The notes under the pieces: model-generated
Database searches by the model: none
Told to the model about the DNA's origin: nothing
Seen by the model: the letters and a program-made list of their open reading frames with translations, nothing else
Program-made: the position numbers and the translations under genes
Shown here: positions 22,110-33,754 of the stretch, one piece after another
Layout of the letters: every line of letters starts with the position of its first letter
How positions within the stretch are numbered: position 1 is the stretch's first letter
Origin: Dipteronia dyeriana
Taxonomy: Eukaryota; Streptophyta; Magnoliopsida; Sapindales; Sapindaceae
NCBI GenBank assembly: GCA_032871835.1
Contig: CM065300.1
Location: 69,823,192 to 69,887,191, forward strand
Length of the DNA: 64,000 bases
Direction of reading: 5' to 3'

Positions 22110-23873
22110 ATCATAAATCCTCTCCTAAGAAGGATTTACTTGGTTGACAAGAATCATTTCCTTAGGTGGATTTATTTGGTAGTTAAGAATCCTTATCTAA
22201 AAGGAATTCTATCCTCTTATACATTTATATGGACTGGACGAAATTTCATAGAATACAATTAGGAGACTTAATTCTTTTCCTAAGAAGGATTTACTTGGTA
22301 GTTAAGAATCCTTTCCTTAGGTGGATTTACTTGGTGGTTAAGAATCCTTTTCTAAAAGGAATTCTATCCTACACCAAGACTCCTAATCCAACTCAATAGT
22401 GTACTTGTAACCATATTAAAGACTTCCTAATTTGATTAGATAAATAACTCCTTTTATTTATCTACTTATCAAATATAGTCTTTAATATTAATTACAATAG
22501 TATAATTTTAGGAGACCATCTTTTACTAGGAAAAAGATTTTGACTTTTAATTAAATAATTAATTAATCAACAAATTAATTAATTTTCATTTAATTAAATA
22601 ATAAAATAATATAATATAATTAAGCTATTCTAAATAGCCTTGCCACCCAAACCATATATATGAGCCAATATGTTATTTTCTTATTTTATTAAATCCATTT
22701 GACCTTTATAAAAAGTCCACATGTGAACTAGACCCATTCTTACAAAAAGAAACAAGTCCACATGGCTTAATACAATTCTAGATGGACCCATAAATTGGTC
22801 CGGTTGAATATATCAAGTGATCCATACAAGTTCGTGTGGATTGGGGATCTTGACAGGCTATCTAGATTTAAGCTCCAATAGACACAACCCAATCACAATC
22901 AACAAATGATTCACTTAGGTCCGATCTATTTAATTTTAGTTCATTCCACTAGAGAACTAAAATTGAACTCTTAAATAAAGATAGAATAAGTTGATGTTAC
23001 TCATTCATACCCTAGACAACCTTATTGGAGAAAGTGTATCCTCTTGAAGAATACCAGTAATCGCCAAGAGCTCATAGACCGCCTATAGCTCTTCAAGTTA
23101 CCATATTAACTCATATGATCACATTTTGAACTTGGATATTTTGACTTGTCCAGAAGCCATGTTTCAATAGACACTATTGAAAGCTTAACGTTAAGATTTA
23201 ATATCTAATACCTCAAAATACCCATAAGATGGTATTATACTCTCATTCATTAAATGGAGCCACGATGTCCATATCTATAAATGAAGTCCTCTATCGATTA
23301 ACAAATGAATACCACCGAACTATCGAGGATAGACTATGCTATATAATCGTACTCATTGATAGCTCAAATGATAATACTTGCAACCATAAGTCCATCATTT
23401 ATCTTAGGATTGAGATAGACTCTTCGATTGTCTTCAAATGAAAACTTTATCCATTGATGGTTCTAGATAAAGTATTTCATTTTGATTCTATTCAATGCAC
23501 CCAGTGCACTAGATTCTTTTGCCCAAAGACATCACACTTTGATGATTTTAGACTCATCATAACACATTTGATTCCACTTAAATGCTAGCAAAAGAATCTA
23601 CAACTTTGACAAGATAAATGCGCCCAACCATTATCTTAAGTTGTGAATATTATTCAAGACTAACTAAATAATTGTGTCTATCTCATACATATCTAGATGT
23701 ATGAACAATTTTTCTTTTCTCATAGTTTTTGACCTTATGATTATTTACTTTTGACAATTATAATAATTAAACTATAAATGCTATAAGATTTGTTAAAGTA
23801 GAAATCACTTTATTAATATGAAAAGAATGTCAAATAAATTATTATACTCTTGCTATCGAGCATAATATTAATA
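21447..23873 (-). mobile_element. 5' LTR of A2 (minus)
   Basis: The plus strand starts TGTAGGGAAAAACC and ends CATAATATTAATA, where the family end is CATAATCCTAACA, so the outer end carries point changes. The length is 2,427 bp, close to A1 (2,447). It has a full U3 motif array (22110-22370) but the TATA box is replaced by a long (TA)n. The 70-codon ORF at 23229-23441 recurs antisense in A3 and is LTR sequence. Confidence 0.9.
22040..22107. repeat. (TA)n expansion at the TATA box of the A2 LTR
   Basis: ACATACATACATATATATAC continues into more than 25 AT units, ending directly at AGGATCATAAATCC. In other family A copies the same flank adjoins a TATA box of only 8-12 bases. Confidence 0.9.
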
Positions 23874-26640
23874 GCCTTCAATTGAATCCAAAGAGCCTCC
23901 AATGAGTGATCCACGTGATTTTTGATTGACAGCTCCCAGTTGGCTTGAGCCTTTTCAGTCACCCGATTCTTGACATTGAAGAATTCGCCGGTCGAGACCA
24001 ACCCCCGTTGGAACTCCCTAAGGAGTAGGGCATCATGGGGACCTCTTAAAATGATCAGCCCCTTGCACTTCAAGTTCCAGCCTGATTTCCTTCGAAAGTG
24101 ATTCAACCGTCAAAGCTTGGCACTCAAGATCTTCAATCTTGCGCTCATAAGAAGACTTTGCTTGTTCAGCTTCTTGCTTGCCCAGAAACATTGACTCTTG
24201 GGCAACGGAGAGCAAGTCTTCCAAAGATTTAGCCCTCTCTTCCGCAATAAAGGTTTTCTCTTTAACCTCCATCTGTTTCGCCAAACAGCGATTGGTAAAC
24301 TCCTGGGCAGAACTCACCTTCTTTTGATAGATTGCCTCGATCCGAGCATGGCTATCCTCACTCTTTTTTAACTGAGCTTCAAGGCACCTAATCCGATCAG
24401 CTTGATGTTGTTGCGTCTGAATAAACTTAGCAAACTCAGCAACCACTTGCAGGGAAGTAAGTTAAAAAATATGAATTAAGGCATACTGAGGTGAAGTTCA
24501 GGATAAAAGACTTACATAAGTCGCATTATTAAAAATGTTGTGAAGACGCTCCATAGGAGAACCATTCCTGAAACGACTCCAATGGTTATCACCAATAAAA
24601 GCCCTTACGGATGACATTGTTTTAACATATCCTAGGGGGTGGGACACGTAGGGTTTCTCGAGTATCCCACTCCTGCATCCTCAACCTTAGGGGGCAAAGA
24701 ATCTCTATTCAAATTTTCTAGAGTTCGCTCTTTTCCCAAAGGTATCTCAGCTTGAGTACTCGGGGAACCCCTAATGTCAGCATCTTCATCGCTCGAATCG
24801 ATGAACAAAACCACTCGAGGGACTTTTGGAAGAGGTTAAATGGGAGAATGAATTGCCTTTCTCTTCTCAGATTGAGTACGCTGGAAGTAGAGGTCAGCTG
24901 CAAGATCTATCTGATCCTCTGTGATATCTTCAAAAGATTCAAAAAGATTAGGGAGAAGGCCAACCTGTTCAGCAGAGGGGTTTTTACATCCGCCTATCGA
25001 ACTAGGATCGTCAGATGTTACACCGTCAGCATGCCTTCCCTGCCAGCCTTCATCCTCAGAAAACATTTAGTCACTATCAAGTCCCATAGGGCCACTCAGA
25101 CCGCTTAATTCCCCCGCGGTCTACTGAACAACCTCTTTAGGAATATATTCAGGAACCTGCTCATCTACCCCCATGGAATCTTCATCCGATTCATCATCAG
25201 GTGAAGCAATCCCTTATTTGTTTTGACGAAAAGTCTCTTTACGACTCACCTGAATAATTGACTTCACTTGACGGGCTTGGGTGTCACAAACGACATCCAT
25301 ATCATACACTGAATTCGAAAAAGAGAGTTAAAAGGCAATGGAAAGCAACAAAATGAAAGCAATGAGAAAGAATCACTTACAACGTCTGCGGTAAGCTGAA
25401 ATCTAAGTAAAAAAGCCGAGAGTTATCATCTTCTTCTCATCAAACAGATAAGACCTGCTCCTTTTATTAAAAGTACGCACAGCCACCTGAGCAAGGTTAG
25501 TTAACTCGTCATCAGTGAAAATAGGCCGTGACTTGTTCCAGTGAGCGGGAGAGCAAAAAAAATAATGAACCTTTAATACTTCCTGGTTTTCCCTGGCTGA
25601 GAGCTCGATCTCGTTTCCCCAGTTTCCTACAGTGAAAAACTAGCCATTTTTCCAGTACTTGTTTGAGGTAGGAAAACCCTATACAAAACCTTTCTTCTTG
25701 ACATCCGAGGAAATATCTACTCCCCGGTTCTCCTTCGCCCCCTCGGGAATCCAGTCTGACAAGATTGCCTTAGAGTATAAAAATGTCTAATTTCACGAGG
25801 AGAAGGCGGTGACAAATTCATCCGGCTCCACATTGCCACATGCACATTAGGATCCTATAGTTATTCGGGGCTAGCTGAGCAGGAGCATTCCCTACTTCAG
25901 TAAGGAACCAAGCAATGAAATGATATAGAGGAAGAGTCACACCAGAGTAGAACACGGATCCGTAAACTGCCACCATGCCCGGAGAAGGGTTCCATGCGGC
26001 CCTATTACCAGCGGGAACCATCAAAACTGAGTCATCCAGATCAAATCGAGCGTGATACTTTTTGATTTTTCTTCCCCGACCACATTCGGTTTAACATCAT
26101 ACACACTTGGAAATCAAGAGAAAAGGGAATCCGAGAGGCACGATGCTCTTCTTCAACATCATTCTCGTTAATTACTTGCTTCCCAATCTGAATATTGCTT
26201 GAACCATATTTGTGAACTGTACGAGTACTCCGATGCTTTCCCATCCAGATTGTAGAGGAACCTTGTGATGATCAGAAACGAAAGACTTATAGCTAGAAGA
26301 AGATTCAGAGCTAGAACTGAAATGAATATCGAGGTAAAGCCTGGAAACATCAACATTTAGAAAATAAGGTTGATCAGGAGGTGTTTCCCTCAATAATCTA
26401 CGAACATAAGAAACCAATTGAAAATCTCCAAACTCAAGCGCATCGAAAGCTATAACAAAAAGGTGATACCGTGAAATAGGATCCATCGAAACTGACCTTA
26501 AAAGCAAATGCGAAGCAATCGGAAAAAGCCTCAGTAAAGAGCCATGATGAATCTGTGTGGGAGAAATCTGGGTTTTTTTTACCTCTTTTCTACAAAAATG
26601 AACGACATGAACAACCCCTTTCAATTTAAATAAACCGATA
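23874..26640 (-). pseudogene. Antisense gene of G: PF04195-like domain plus coiled coil
   Basis: Read on the minus strand, opposite to gag-pol. The upstream part (26624 to 26172) is a 150-codon frame of unknown fold. Then KYHARFDLDDSVL and AVYGSVFYSGVTLPLYHF with GNAPAQLAPNNYRI (about 26060-25830) match the plant putative gypsy-type transposase domain (PF04195). An acidic stretch (25200-24836) follows, and a long coiled coil (24446-24033: RIRCLEAQLKKSEDSHARI, KQEAEQAKSSYERKIEDLE). Several stops are present. At least one frame-preserving intron (25309-25380) is likely. Grande and Retand carry antisense ORFs at this place. The role is unknown. Confidence 0.8.
25309..25380 (-). other. Likely intron in the antisense gene of G
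   Basis: On the minus strand GTT|GTAAGTGATTC (donor at 25380) and TTCGAATTCAG|TGTATG (acceptor at 25309) bound 72 nt rich in T. Removing it joins YRRR to LYDMDVVCDTQARQVKSIIQ in one frame. A further acceptor-like TTTTTTACTTAGATTTCAG lies just upstream (about 25410-25395), and another GTAAGT donor at 24515, whose removal does not keep frame in this copy. Confidence 0.55.
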
Positions 26641-27033
26641 AATGATCGAAAGACGTGATACCATAGGGTTTCGAGAAGTGGGAAAAAATTGAAAGAATAG
26701 AGGAACGTCCGGTGACATATACAACATATCAGATAATCAACGGGTCGTATCTCATAAATGCTATCAGAGAAACCAAACGATTAAAGGACACGTGCCGTAG
26801 AAAGAACAGATCAAGTCGTCAGGATTTCAAAACGTCACAATCATTGGGATTTCACGTGAAGAGACAAATCACACATACATGGTTGCCATTAAGACACATC
26901 ATTATTGCAGCGAATTGTTTATGGATTATTATTCTTGCATTAATGAGAAATTAAGAAGGAAAAGACAAAATTCTAGTCGAAATTCAAAGCAATTAAAATA
27001 CTTCCGCCAAAATGAATTCTACTCGGTAAAAGT
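26641..27033. other. Spacer between antisense gene and 3' LTR of G
   Basis: About 390 bp without recognisable domain. It probably holds the promoter and 5' UTR of the antisense gene, but I see no convincing TATA box. The 80-codon plus-strand ORF at 26712 has no recognisable features. Confidence 0.5.
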
Positions 27034-27048
27034 ATTTTAAGGGGGTAT
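27034..27048 (+). other. Polypurine tract of G
   Basis: TATTTTAAGGGGGTA precedes the LTR start TGTTATATG; the AAGGGGG core primes plus-strand synthesis. Confidence 0.8.
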
Positions 27049-27909
27049 TGTTATATGTATATCTTATTGAATGCACACGTCACCGACATGTAAGACAATC
27101 CCTTAAAAGGATTGTAAGATGAGCATCTGAGCTGGCATTTGGAAGACATCATCAATGACATCACTAAGGAAAAAGAACCCGAGTAAATCCGAATACAGGT
27201 ACTCGACACGTTCAGTACCACACGAGACAATATAAAAGGCTGAGTAAAGAAGTCCAAAAGAGCGATCTACACAAGTGAATAAATCCGAGAGGAAATCAGT
27301 ATCATACTCCGATACACAAACGTCAGTATTCCATCCCCCGTATCAAAGGAGGAAAGAATTTAGAAAGTTTCTAGAAGGATAAAACACCAAATAGAAAGCG
27401 AGTCCAAATCAAGAAACAACTCTATTCTTCTAGAAGACTGCACACCGATAAAGAAATAAGTCCTAAACAGACTATGCCACCAAAGTCCCACGAAGATTCA
27501 TATTCGATCCATAAGATCTCAGAAACAGGAAAGAAGACAAAGACGACTTCAACAAGTTACCAGTATTAATTAAATACAATTCCTTTTCCTTAGTTGTACA
27601 ACAAGGATTAGAATTCTATACATGTATAAATAGACCCATAATCTTACTGTGAAGAGGGGAGACAGATTCAAAAAAGTAATCATTGCAAGAGAGTGGCAAG
27701 AGAGATCGAGTGGTGTAATTCTTTGTTTAAATAGTGGATTTGGCTTGGTTTTGCATTCAACCACCCGTGGATGTTTCTCCGATCACCGGAGTTTAACCAC
27801 GTAAACGCGTGTCATAATAACTTCGATTGCATTCTCTTTCTCTTTTGATAGGTCATAACCAAATCCAACGTTGTTGACTTTCTCATCCATCAAGAAATTA
27901 ACGTAAACA
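27049..27909 (+). mobile_element. 3' LTR of G
   Basis: This 861-bp LTR is colinear with 13635-14494. It ends CATCAAGAAATTAACGTAAACA, while the 5' LTR ends CGAGAAACTAACA, and is followed by the second CTATG. It returns directly into A5 sequence at 27915. Confidence 0.92.
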
Positions 27910-27914
27910 CTATG

Positions 27915-28140
27915 TAAATATAATAAACCGTTTTCCAATGTACCTTTGCAAATAATTTTGTCATTCTTACTAATAATAAAGGCTTTATAAAAGTAACCGA
28001 ATAACCAAATTTTATTTAAACAAGAAACTGAAATTAAATTCCTCCTAAAGTCAGGTACATAATAAACGTCTATTAAATCTAAATGCCTATAAGAATCTAA
28101 ATTATTTCTAATATCTCCCACTGCACTAGCAAACACCAAT
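27915..28140 (-). pseudogene. A5 GAG-pre-integrase, N-terminal side
   Basis: The minus frame from 28139 reads FASAVGDIRNNLDSYRHLDL and VYYVPDFRRNLISVSCLNKI, then IICKGTLENGLLYLHS up to the G insertion. The protease active site that should come before it is deleted: the gag knuckle runs straight into this domain (see the finding on the shared deletion). Confidence 0.85.
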
Positions 28141-28824
28141 GCTCATTCACATTCATTATATTCCTTTGTCCCTTTTCACCATAAAGGAAACACTGTCTTT
28201 TGATCTTGGTTACTTTCTTGGTCTCTTTCTAGGTAGGCCCAAATTGCTTTTTCTTATGTTGCTTCTTGACCTTCTAACGGGTCTTAATAGTAACAACTTT
28301 ACCAACCATATGAATCTCTTGATCCTTGCCTTTCACAAGAATCTTTTCGGTGCTTTGAACATCTTTCATAAGGCCTTGCAGGGTGTATTCCTTATTGTTC
28401 AAGGTGTAGTCCAACTTGAACTAATCAAAGGAATCCGACAGTGAGTTGACAATCATGTCAATTTTTCATCTCACCATCTATCTCAACACCATTGAGTTCA
28501 GCAATGTTGAGATGTGCTATGACTTTCATCATGTGATTATTCACAGCCTGTCTAGGTTTCATCCTAAGATTCATGAAAGCAGTCACTGCCTATTTCTTAG
28601 TTGTCCTGGACTTTATAGCAAATATCTCTTCTAGAGACATCATTGATACTTGTCTCTTTGCTCTTTATTAGATTCGTTAATAGGAGTAGGTGTTTTAGGA
28701 ATAGACAGAATGAACTTACGGTTTTTCAACTTACAACAACAACCTAGTTTTCCTTTTCCATTTGACATAATTATCATCAGTTTAAGTATTATATTTTAGG
28801 ATGTTTGATTAGGGATGGGGTAAT
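28141..28824 (-). pseudogene. A5 gag
   Basis: Minus-strand remnants of the family A gag. The position of the start codon reads ATT (28822-28824) instead of ATG, and stops and indels break it repeatedly. The zinc knuckle begins CFLYGEKG (second Cys to Tyr) and then jumps by deletion into the protease/pre-integrase border. About 140 nt are missing relative to A2. Confidence 0.82.
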
Positions 28825-30070
28825 GATTTATTTTTAATAACAAAAATATATAAGTAAACAATCATGATAAAGCACTTTAGAATATTTATCTTGAATTAAA
28901 TAAAATAATTCAATCGTAAAAATTCAACGGTGATCCAACACCCATAAATGTCACTCCTCCTTTGGGAGTTCGCACCACTTACAAGTTGGGCTAGGTCCCA
29001 CCTAATTGTTAACATAACAACTCGCGTTTTTAATTTTAGCCAAGAACTCTTAGGAGGATATTAATAAAATCACATTGAGTGTGTTATCAAGTTATCGACC
29101 TTCAATATATTCCTCACAAATATCCCTCATTTGGGAGTAGATATTGTTAGGGTTAATTGTCTAGTCTATCATTGTAAGGAAGTATCTTACTAAATTCCAT
29201 TCATGAATACCCCTTGGGGAGTTATTATACGAAACAAAATGCTCAACTAAACTTGGAGGCCATAGGTGTTCCAAAACATCTTCTCCCACTCAATTGTTTA
29301 AGGTGTGTGATCGAGAATTCCATAGAATGATTTACCAAGTTATCTAGATGCCAATTAGATACCAAAATCATTCAATGCATATTCATACCAAAAGAGATAT
29401 ATGAGTGGCACTCCTATTCTATATGACATGTTATCAAACAATGACAAACATTACAATATTTACAAAAAATATAAATAGCTAAAAGTTTGGTCCATCTTAG
29501 AAAAGCAAGTAAATTACATATGTCTTGGAAAACAAAAAAACTTGCTTTCTTGGCGAACAAGTCTTCACGCGACCTTCGTCGTTTGGACTCCCTCGGCTAC
29601 CTCCCATGGGTGTGCGCACCCTTGGCTCCTACCCATGGGCGTGCACGTGCCACAACCCTATAAAAGGGCTACCATGAGCAGCCCATGGCTTCCATAGGGC
29701 TGCCGTGCACAGCCCATGCCACACTAATCGTGGCCGTGTGCTCATTCGCATGCACGTTTGTTGCCATGGCTTGCACGGTCCCAAACCTGTTCTGGATGCT
29801 TCCAATTCTTCAAACCTTTGAGTTTTCAATACTTGAATGTATTACAGAAGAATTTTAAATAATAAAATACTGCAGTATTTTTAATACAATATAGTGCAGT
29901 TTTTTTTATTACAAGAACAAAATAAAAAAAAAACTTAGCAACTACCAAAAAGGAAATTATGGCGATGATAGACCACCTTTCTTGTTACAATCCCAAAACA
30001 AAAATACATTGAAATTCTACGACCAAAATTGAGCAATAACAATCCACATAATAAAACACACACACACACA

Positions 30071-30149
<79 letters not shown>

Positions 30150-30275
30150 ATACATTCCAATGTAAATATATTTGTGTGAATACCTAGAGTGCTATCTCTT
30201 TCTAAAACATGCATAATCACAATAAAAAGAAAGGGTTCACGTGTATATACATCAATTAATCAGGGATACAACCAG
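28825..30275 (-). other. A5 untranslated leader
   Basis: Colinear with the A2 leader: GATCCAACACCCATAAATG and TCTCCCACTCAATTGTTTAAG blocks, the GC-rich part with CCCATGGGCGTGCACG near 29630, and a microsatellite before the PBS. The ORFs are not credible. Confidence 0.75.
30054..30147. repeat. (CA)n(TA)n microsatellite in A5 leader
   Basis: About 32 CA units, once interrupted by CATACA, then about 14 TA units. The homologous site varies in all four leaders. Confidence 0.95.
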
Positions 30276-30287
30276 GCTTTTATACCA
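30276..30287 (-). other. Primer binding site of A5, mutated
   Basis: The minus strand reads TGGTATAAAAGC against the expected TGGTATCAGAGC; two changes suggest decay. It sits two bases from the LTR. Confidence 0.8.
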
Positions 30288-30289
30288 AT

Positions 30290-32578
30290 TGTAGGGAAAA
30301 ATCGGTTCAAAACGTGGTGAAAGCGTAAAATTAGGGTTTGAAATATTTAAAAAAATTTCTCTTTAAAAGAAATAACCTTAACCCTAGATTAATTGACCTA
30401 TATTAAAAGTATCGTACCTTTTTTCTTCTCATGACGATTGAACTAGTGCCGAAATGAATCCGCAAGATCTTCCAATCCAATCACTAATGTGAATCACCTA
30501 GGAGTGTGAGCTCCCTTTCTTTAAATTGTATACCTAAGGATGGAAACAAACAAAACCTTTTTCTTTGTTAGTCATAATAATCCTCCAAGAGAAAATCCAA
30601 GAATGTCCAGTCACTTATGAATTATCAATCTACTTGATTAAAATTCGTGTGAACCCGATTTGATTTTTATGCACAAAACCCTTTTGATGTAAAGGATATT
30701 AGTGTACTATCGAAAACAAAAACGTTCCCCTTTTTTCTTTTCTTGGCCGAATTCACACCCTATATCTATGAGTTAATCGAATTTTGTCTAGAACAAAAAA
30801 CAAAATTTTTCTCTCTCAAAATTCTCTCTGATAAAACCCTAGCCTTGGCCGAAAATTCACTTAGAATTAATCCTTGGTCGAAACTTATAGGTAGTATATA
30901 TAGGAGACCAAATCCTCTCCTAAGAAGGATTTACTTGGTGGGCAAGAATCCTTTCCTTAGGTGGATTTACTTGGTGGCCAAGAATCCTTTTAAAAAAAGA
31001 GTTCTTTTCCACACCAAGACTCCTAATCCAACTCAAATAGTATATTTATTCAATAACCAATTATTGAATATAAATTAAATTGTGACTAAATAAAAAACTT
31101 TCTAATTTGACCAATTGTCAATTAGAGTCCTAATAGTAATCAAATACTTCCTAATTTGACTAGATAAACAAAATTCCTTTTATTTATCTACTTAATCAAA
31201 TATAGTATTTGATACTTATCATATTGCCAACAATAATATGACTCTAGGAAACCATCTCCTACTAGGGAAAATATTTTGATTTTTAATTAAATAATAAATA
31301 AATAAATTTTCATTTAATTAAATAATAAAATAAAAAAACAATATATAAGACTAATAAATAGTCCCTTGCCGCCCAAGCCAATATTGTTTTTTCTATTTTA
31401 TTAAATCCATTGGGCTTTAATAAAAAGTGCACATGTGAACTATACCCATTCTTACTATAAGAGAAACAAGTCCACATGCCATAATACAATTATAGATGGA
31501 CCCATAAATTGGTCCAATATAATATATCAAGTGATCCATGCAAGTTCGTGTCGATGCAAGCTATCTAAATTTAAGCTCCAATAGGCACAACCCAGTTATA
31601 ATCAATAAATGATTCACTTAGGTCTGATCTATTAATTTTAGTTTATTCCACTAAATAACTAAAATTGAACTCTTAAATAAAGATAGAATAAGTTAATATT
31701 GCTCATTCATACCCTAGACAATCTTTATGGAGATAGTGTATCCTCATGAAGAATAGCAGTAATCGCCTACGGCTCATAGACTGCCTATAGCTCTCCAAGT
31801 TACAATATTTACTTATATGACCACATTTTGAACTTTGATATTTTGACTTGTCCAGAAGCCATATTTCAATAGACACTATTGAAAACTTAACGTTAAGATT
31901 TAATATCCAATACCTCAAAATACCCATAAGATGGTATTATACTCTCATTCATTAAATGGAGCCACGATGTCCATATCTATAAATGAAGTCCTCTATCGAT
32001 TAACAAATGAATACCACCGAACTATCGAGGATAGACTATAATATATAATCGTACTCATTGATAGCTCAAATGATAACACTTGCAACCATAAGTCCATCAT
32101 TTATCTCAGGATTGAGATAAACTCTCTGATTGTCCCCAAGTGAAAACTTTTATCCACTGACGGTTGTGGATAAATTAATTCACTGTGATCCTATTCAATG
32201 CACCTAGTGCACTAGATTCTTTTGCCCAAAGACACCACACTTTGATGATTTTAGACTTATCATAACACATTTGATCCCACTCAAATGCTAGTAAAAAAAT
32301 CTACAACTTTAATAAGATAAAGACTCCCAAACTTTATGTTAAGTTGTGAATATTGTTCAAGACTAACTAAATAATTGTGTCTACCTCATACATATCCAGA
32401 TGCATGAAAAATTATTCTTTTCTCATAGTCTTTTGACCTTATGATTATTTACTTTTGACAATTATAATAATTAAACTATAAATGCTATAAGATTTATTAA
32501 ACTAGAAATCATTTTTATTAATATGAAACGATTGTCAAAAACGTTATAACACTCTTGCTATTGAATATAATCCTAACA
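30290..32578 (-). mobile_element. 5' LTR of A5 (minus)
   Basis: It reads from TGTAGGGAAAAATCGG to TAATCCTAACA (2,289 bp) and is followed by CATCT. Shared features with 8618-10901 include CTAGCCTT.GCCGAAAATTC, TAGGAGACCAAATCCT at the promoter and AATTAGAGTCCTAATA, none of which occur in A1-A4. Confidence 0.92.
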
Positions 32579-32583
32579 CATCT

Positions 32584-33468
32584 TCCTCATCTACTCAAGG
32601 ACACTTGGAGAATTGGATTCATGCTTCAATGAAAGAGGATTTCTCCACATGGGTCTTCTGTATCTCTCTTATTCTTGTTATTTATTTGTATTTGTCATGG
32701 GTAACTAAGCCCTTTTGTTGGATCTGATGTAATAATTCATGGATTATGGGTTTTCCACCATATTCTTAGTGTTTGATTATATAGTTTCATTCAATGGTTT
32801 TTTAAAGCAATTGATTACCTCTTGAATTAAGTAGTTATGCTCTCTCTTGCTTCTTGTTGAGTATCAATCTATTTTGAGTTGTAAATTGGAATATATATAT
32901 AATATCTTCTTGGATTGAGTAGACATGCCCTCTCTCAAGCTAAGTTAGATACACACATTTTGGTGATTAAAACTAGCTAAATTGAATGGAATGGATGTGT
33001 AGTGAATATGTCATTTCTATGCATTTAGGCTTCAATGGAAATGGGTGGATTGTGAATGTGCCCTTCCATGCCACCCCTAACCATTAGAATCTATCTATGC
33101 TTACAGATGGATTATCTCTTAAACCAACCAAGTAGTTATGTAGTATAGAATTTATGTGATAATTGTTTCTATCTTTCCAAATTCGACCAAGTAGTCGCGA
33201 GTTAGAGTTTTTAACTCTAAATCACCCGTAAAGATAGATTAGCCCTTAATAATCGAATCGGTTCTTAAAGAATGGATTGCCCACTATTCATGTATGAATT
33301 GCATTGACTCCTGCAATCATATCCCATATCTTATCTTGACATTCCGCATTCTTATTAACACTAATTGCATGTTAGATTAACTAGCCTAATTGTTGCATTT
33401 TAGTTATTAACTTTTCAAACAAACCATTTATATTTACTTTTTCATTCTTTATTTTAGTTTAACAATAG
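32584..33468 (+). mobile_element. H-type LTR, continuation
   Basis: This is the continuation of 7994-8612 after A5 and one CATCT are ignored. It has TGGGTAACTAAGCCC-type text and a block near 32975 (AGCTAAATTGAATGGAA) shared with the minus-strand H copy near 51440. It ends at the S insertion. No ORF of note. Confidence 0.55.
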
Positions 33469-33754
33469 TGTAAGTTTCTCGGTGTTTGATTGGCTTATTT
33501 CGTTGACAACAACATTTGGGGATCTATATGTAAGGGCAGTTTAGGGCTTCATTGTTCAACCAAGCGCAAGCATCAAAGGTAAAATCACCTGCTTAACTTT
33601 CATTAAAGAGGTATTAGTGCACACACACACTTATGCATTTTCTTTTAATCATATTGCTTGCATGCTTTTTTGCCATTTTGTATGCCTTGTGTGTCTTATT
33701 TTTGTTTGAGTGTTGAATGTATGTTTGTGCCTTAAAAAGAGGATTTTTTTTCTC

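Larger units (their letters stand above)
18779..23873 (-). mobile_element. Copia A2, minus strand, 3'-truncated
   Basis: One LTR (21447-23873), a PBS, a leader, gag and protease are present on the minus strand. The element breaks off inside the GAG-pre-integrase domain at 18779, so integrase, RT, RNase H and the 3' LTR are missing. It sits where G should have its integrase. No target duplication can be tested because one end is lost. Its gag and protease are the best preserved of family A in the window: the start codon, zinc knuckle and DSG motif are all intact. Confidence 0.88.
13635..27909 (+). mobile_element. TAT-like Ty3/gypsy element G, TSD CTATG
   Basis: Two LTRs of 860 and 861 bp start TGTTATATGTATATC and bound an internal domain with gag, protease, RT and RNase H on the plus strand, a truncated copia A2, an antisense gene and a polypurine tract. 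Perfect CTATG duplications flank it (13630-13634, 27910-27914) inside A5. RT text (FTDLNKSCQKDSFPLPRID, MPFGLKNVRATYQRLVN) and the antisense ORF before the 3' LTR match the TAT branch (Grande, Retand). Integrase and the second RNase H are missing, replaced by A2. Confidence 0.9.
8618..32578 (-). mobile_element. Copia A5, full length, minus strand, TSD CATCT
   Basis: Two matching LTRs (8618-10901, 30290-32578) bound an internal domain reading on the minus strand. The outer flanks are perfect CATCT duplications (8613-8617, 32579-32583). The internal region runs PBS (30276-30287), leader, gag, remnant protease, integrase, RT, RNase H and polypurine tract (10902-10914). It is split at 13634/27915 by gypsy element G. 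Both LTRs share changes against A1-A4, for example a shorter U3 array and a LEAF-encoding AAAATTC block near the U5, supporting them as a pair. Long LTRs and pol sequence resemble the Angela/TAR branch; that lineage call is tentative. Confidence 0.92.

Noticed and set aside
24446..24515. Second intron in the antisense gene of G
   Set aside because: GTAAGT and a possible GCAAG acceptor are present, but removal does not keep the coiled-coil frame in this copy, so it is not called.
18779..27914. Reading A2 plus the left half of A5 (8618-13634) as one element with LTRs 8618-10901 and 21447-23873
   Set aside because: The LTRs at 8618 and 30290 share private features and perfect CATCT duplications, while the 21447 LTR is of a different subtype and its outer flank does not match.
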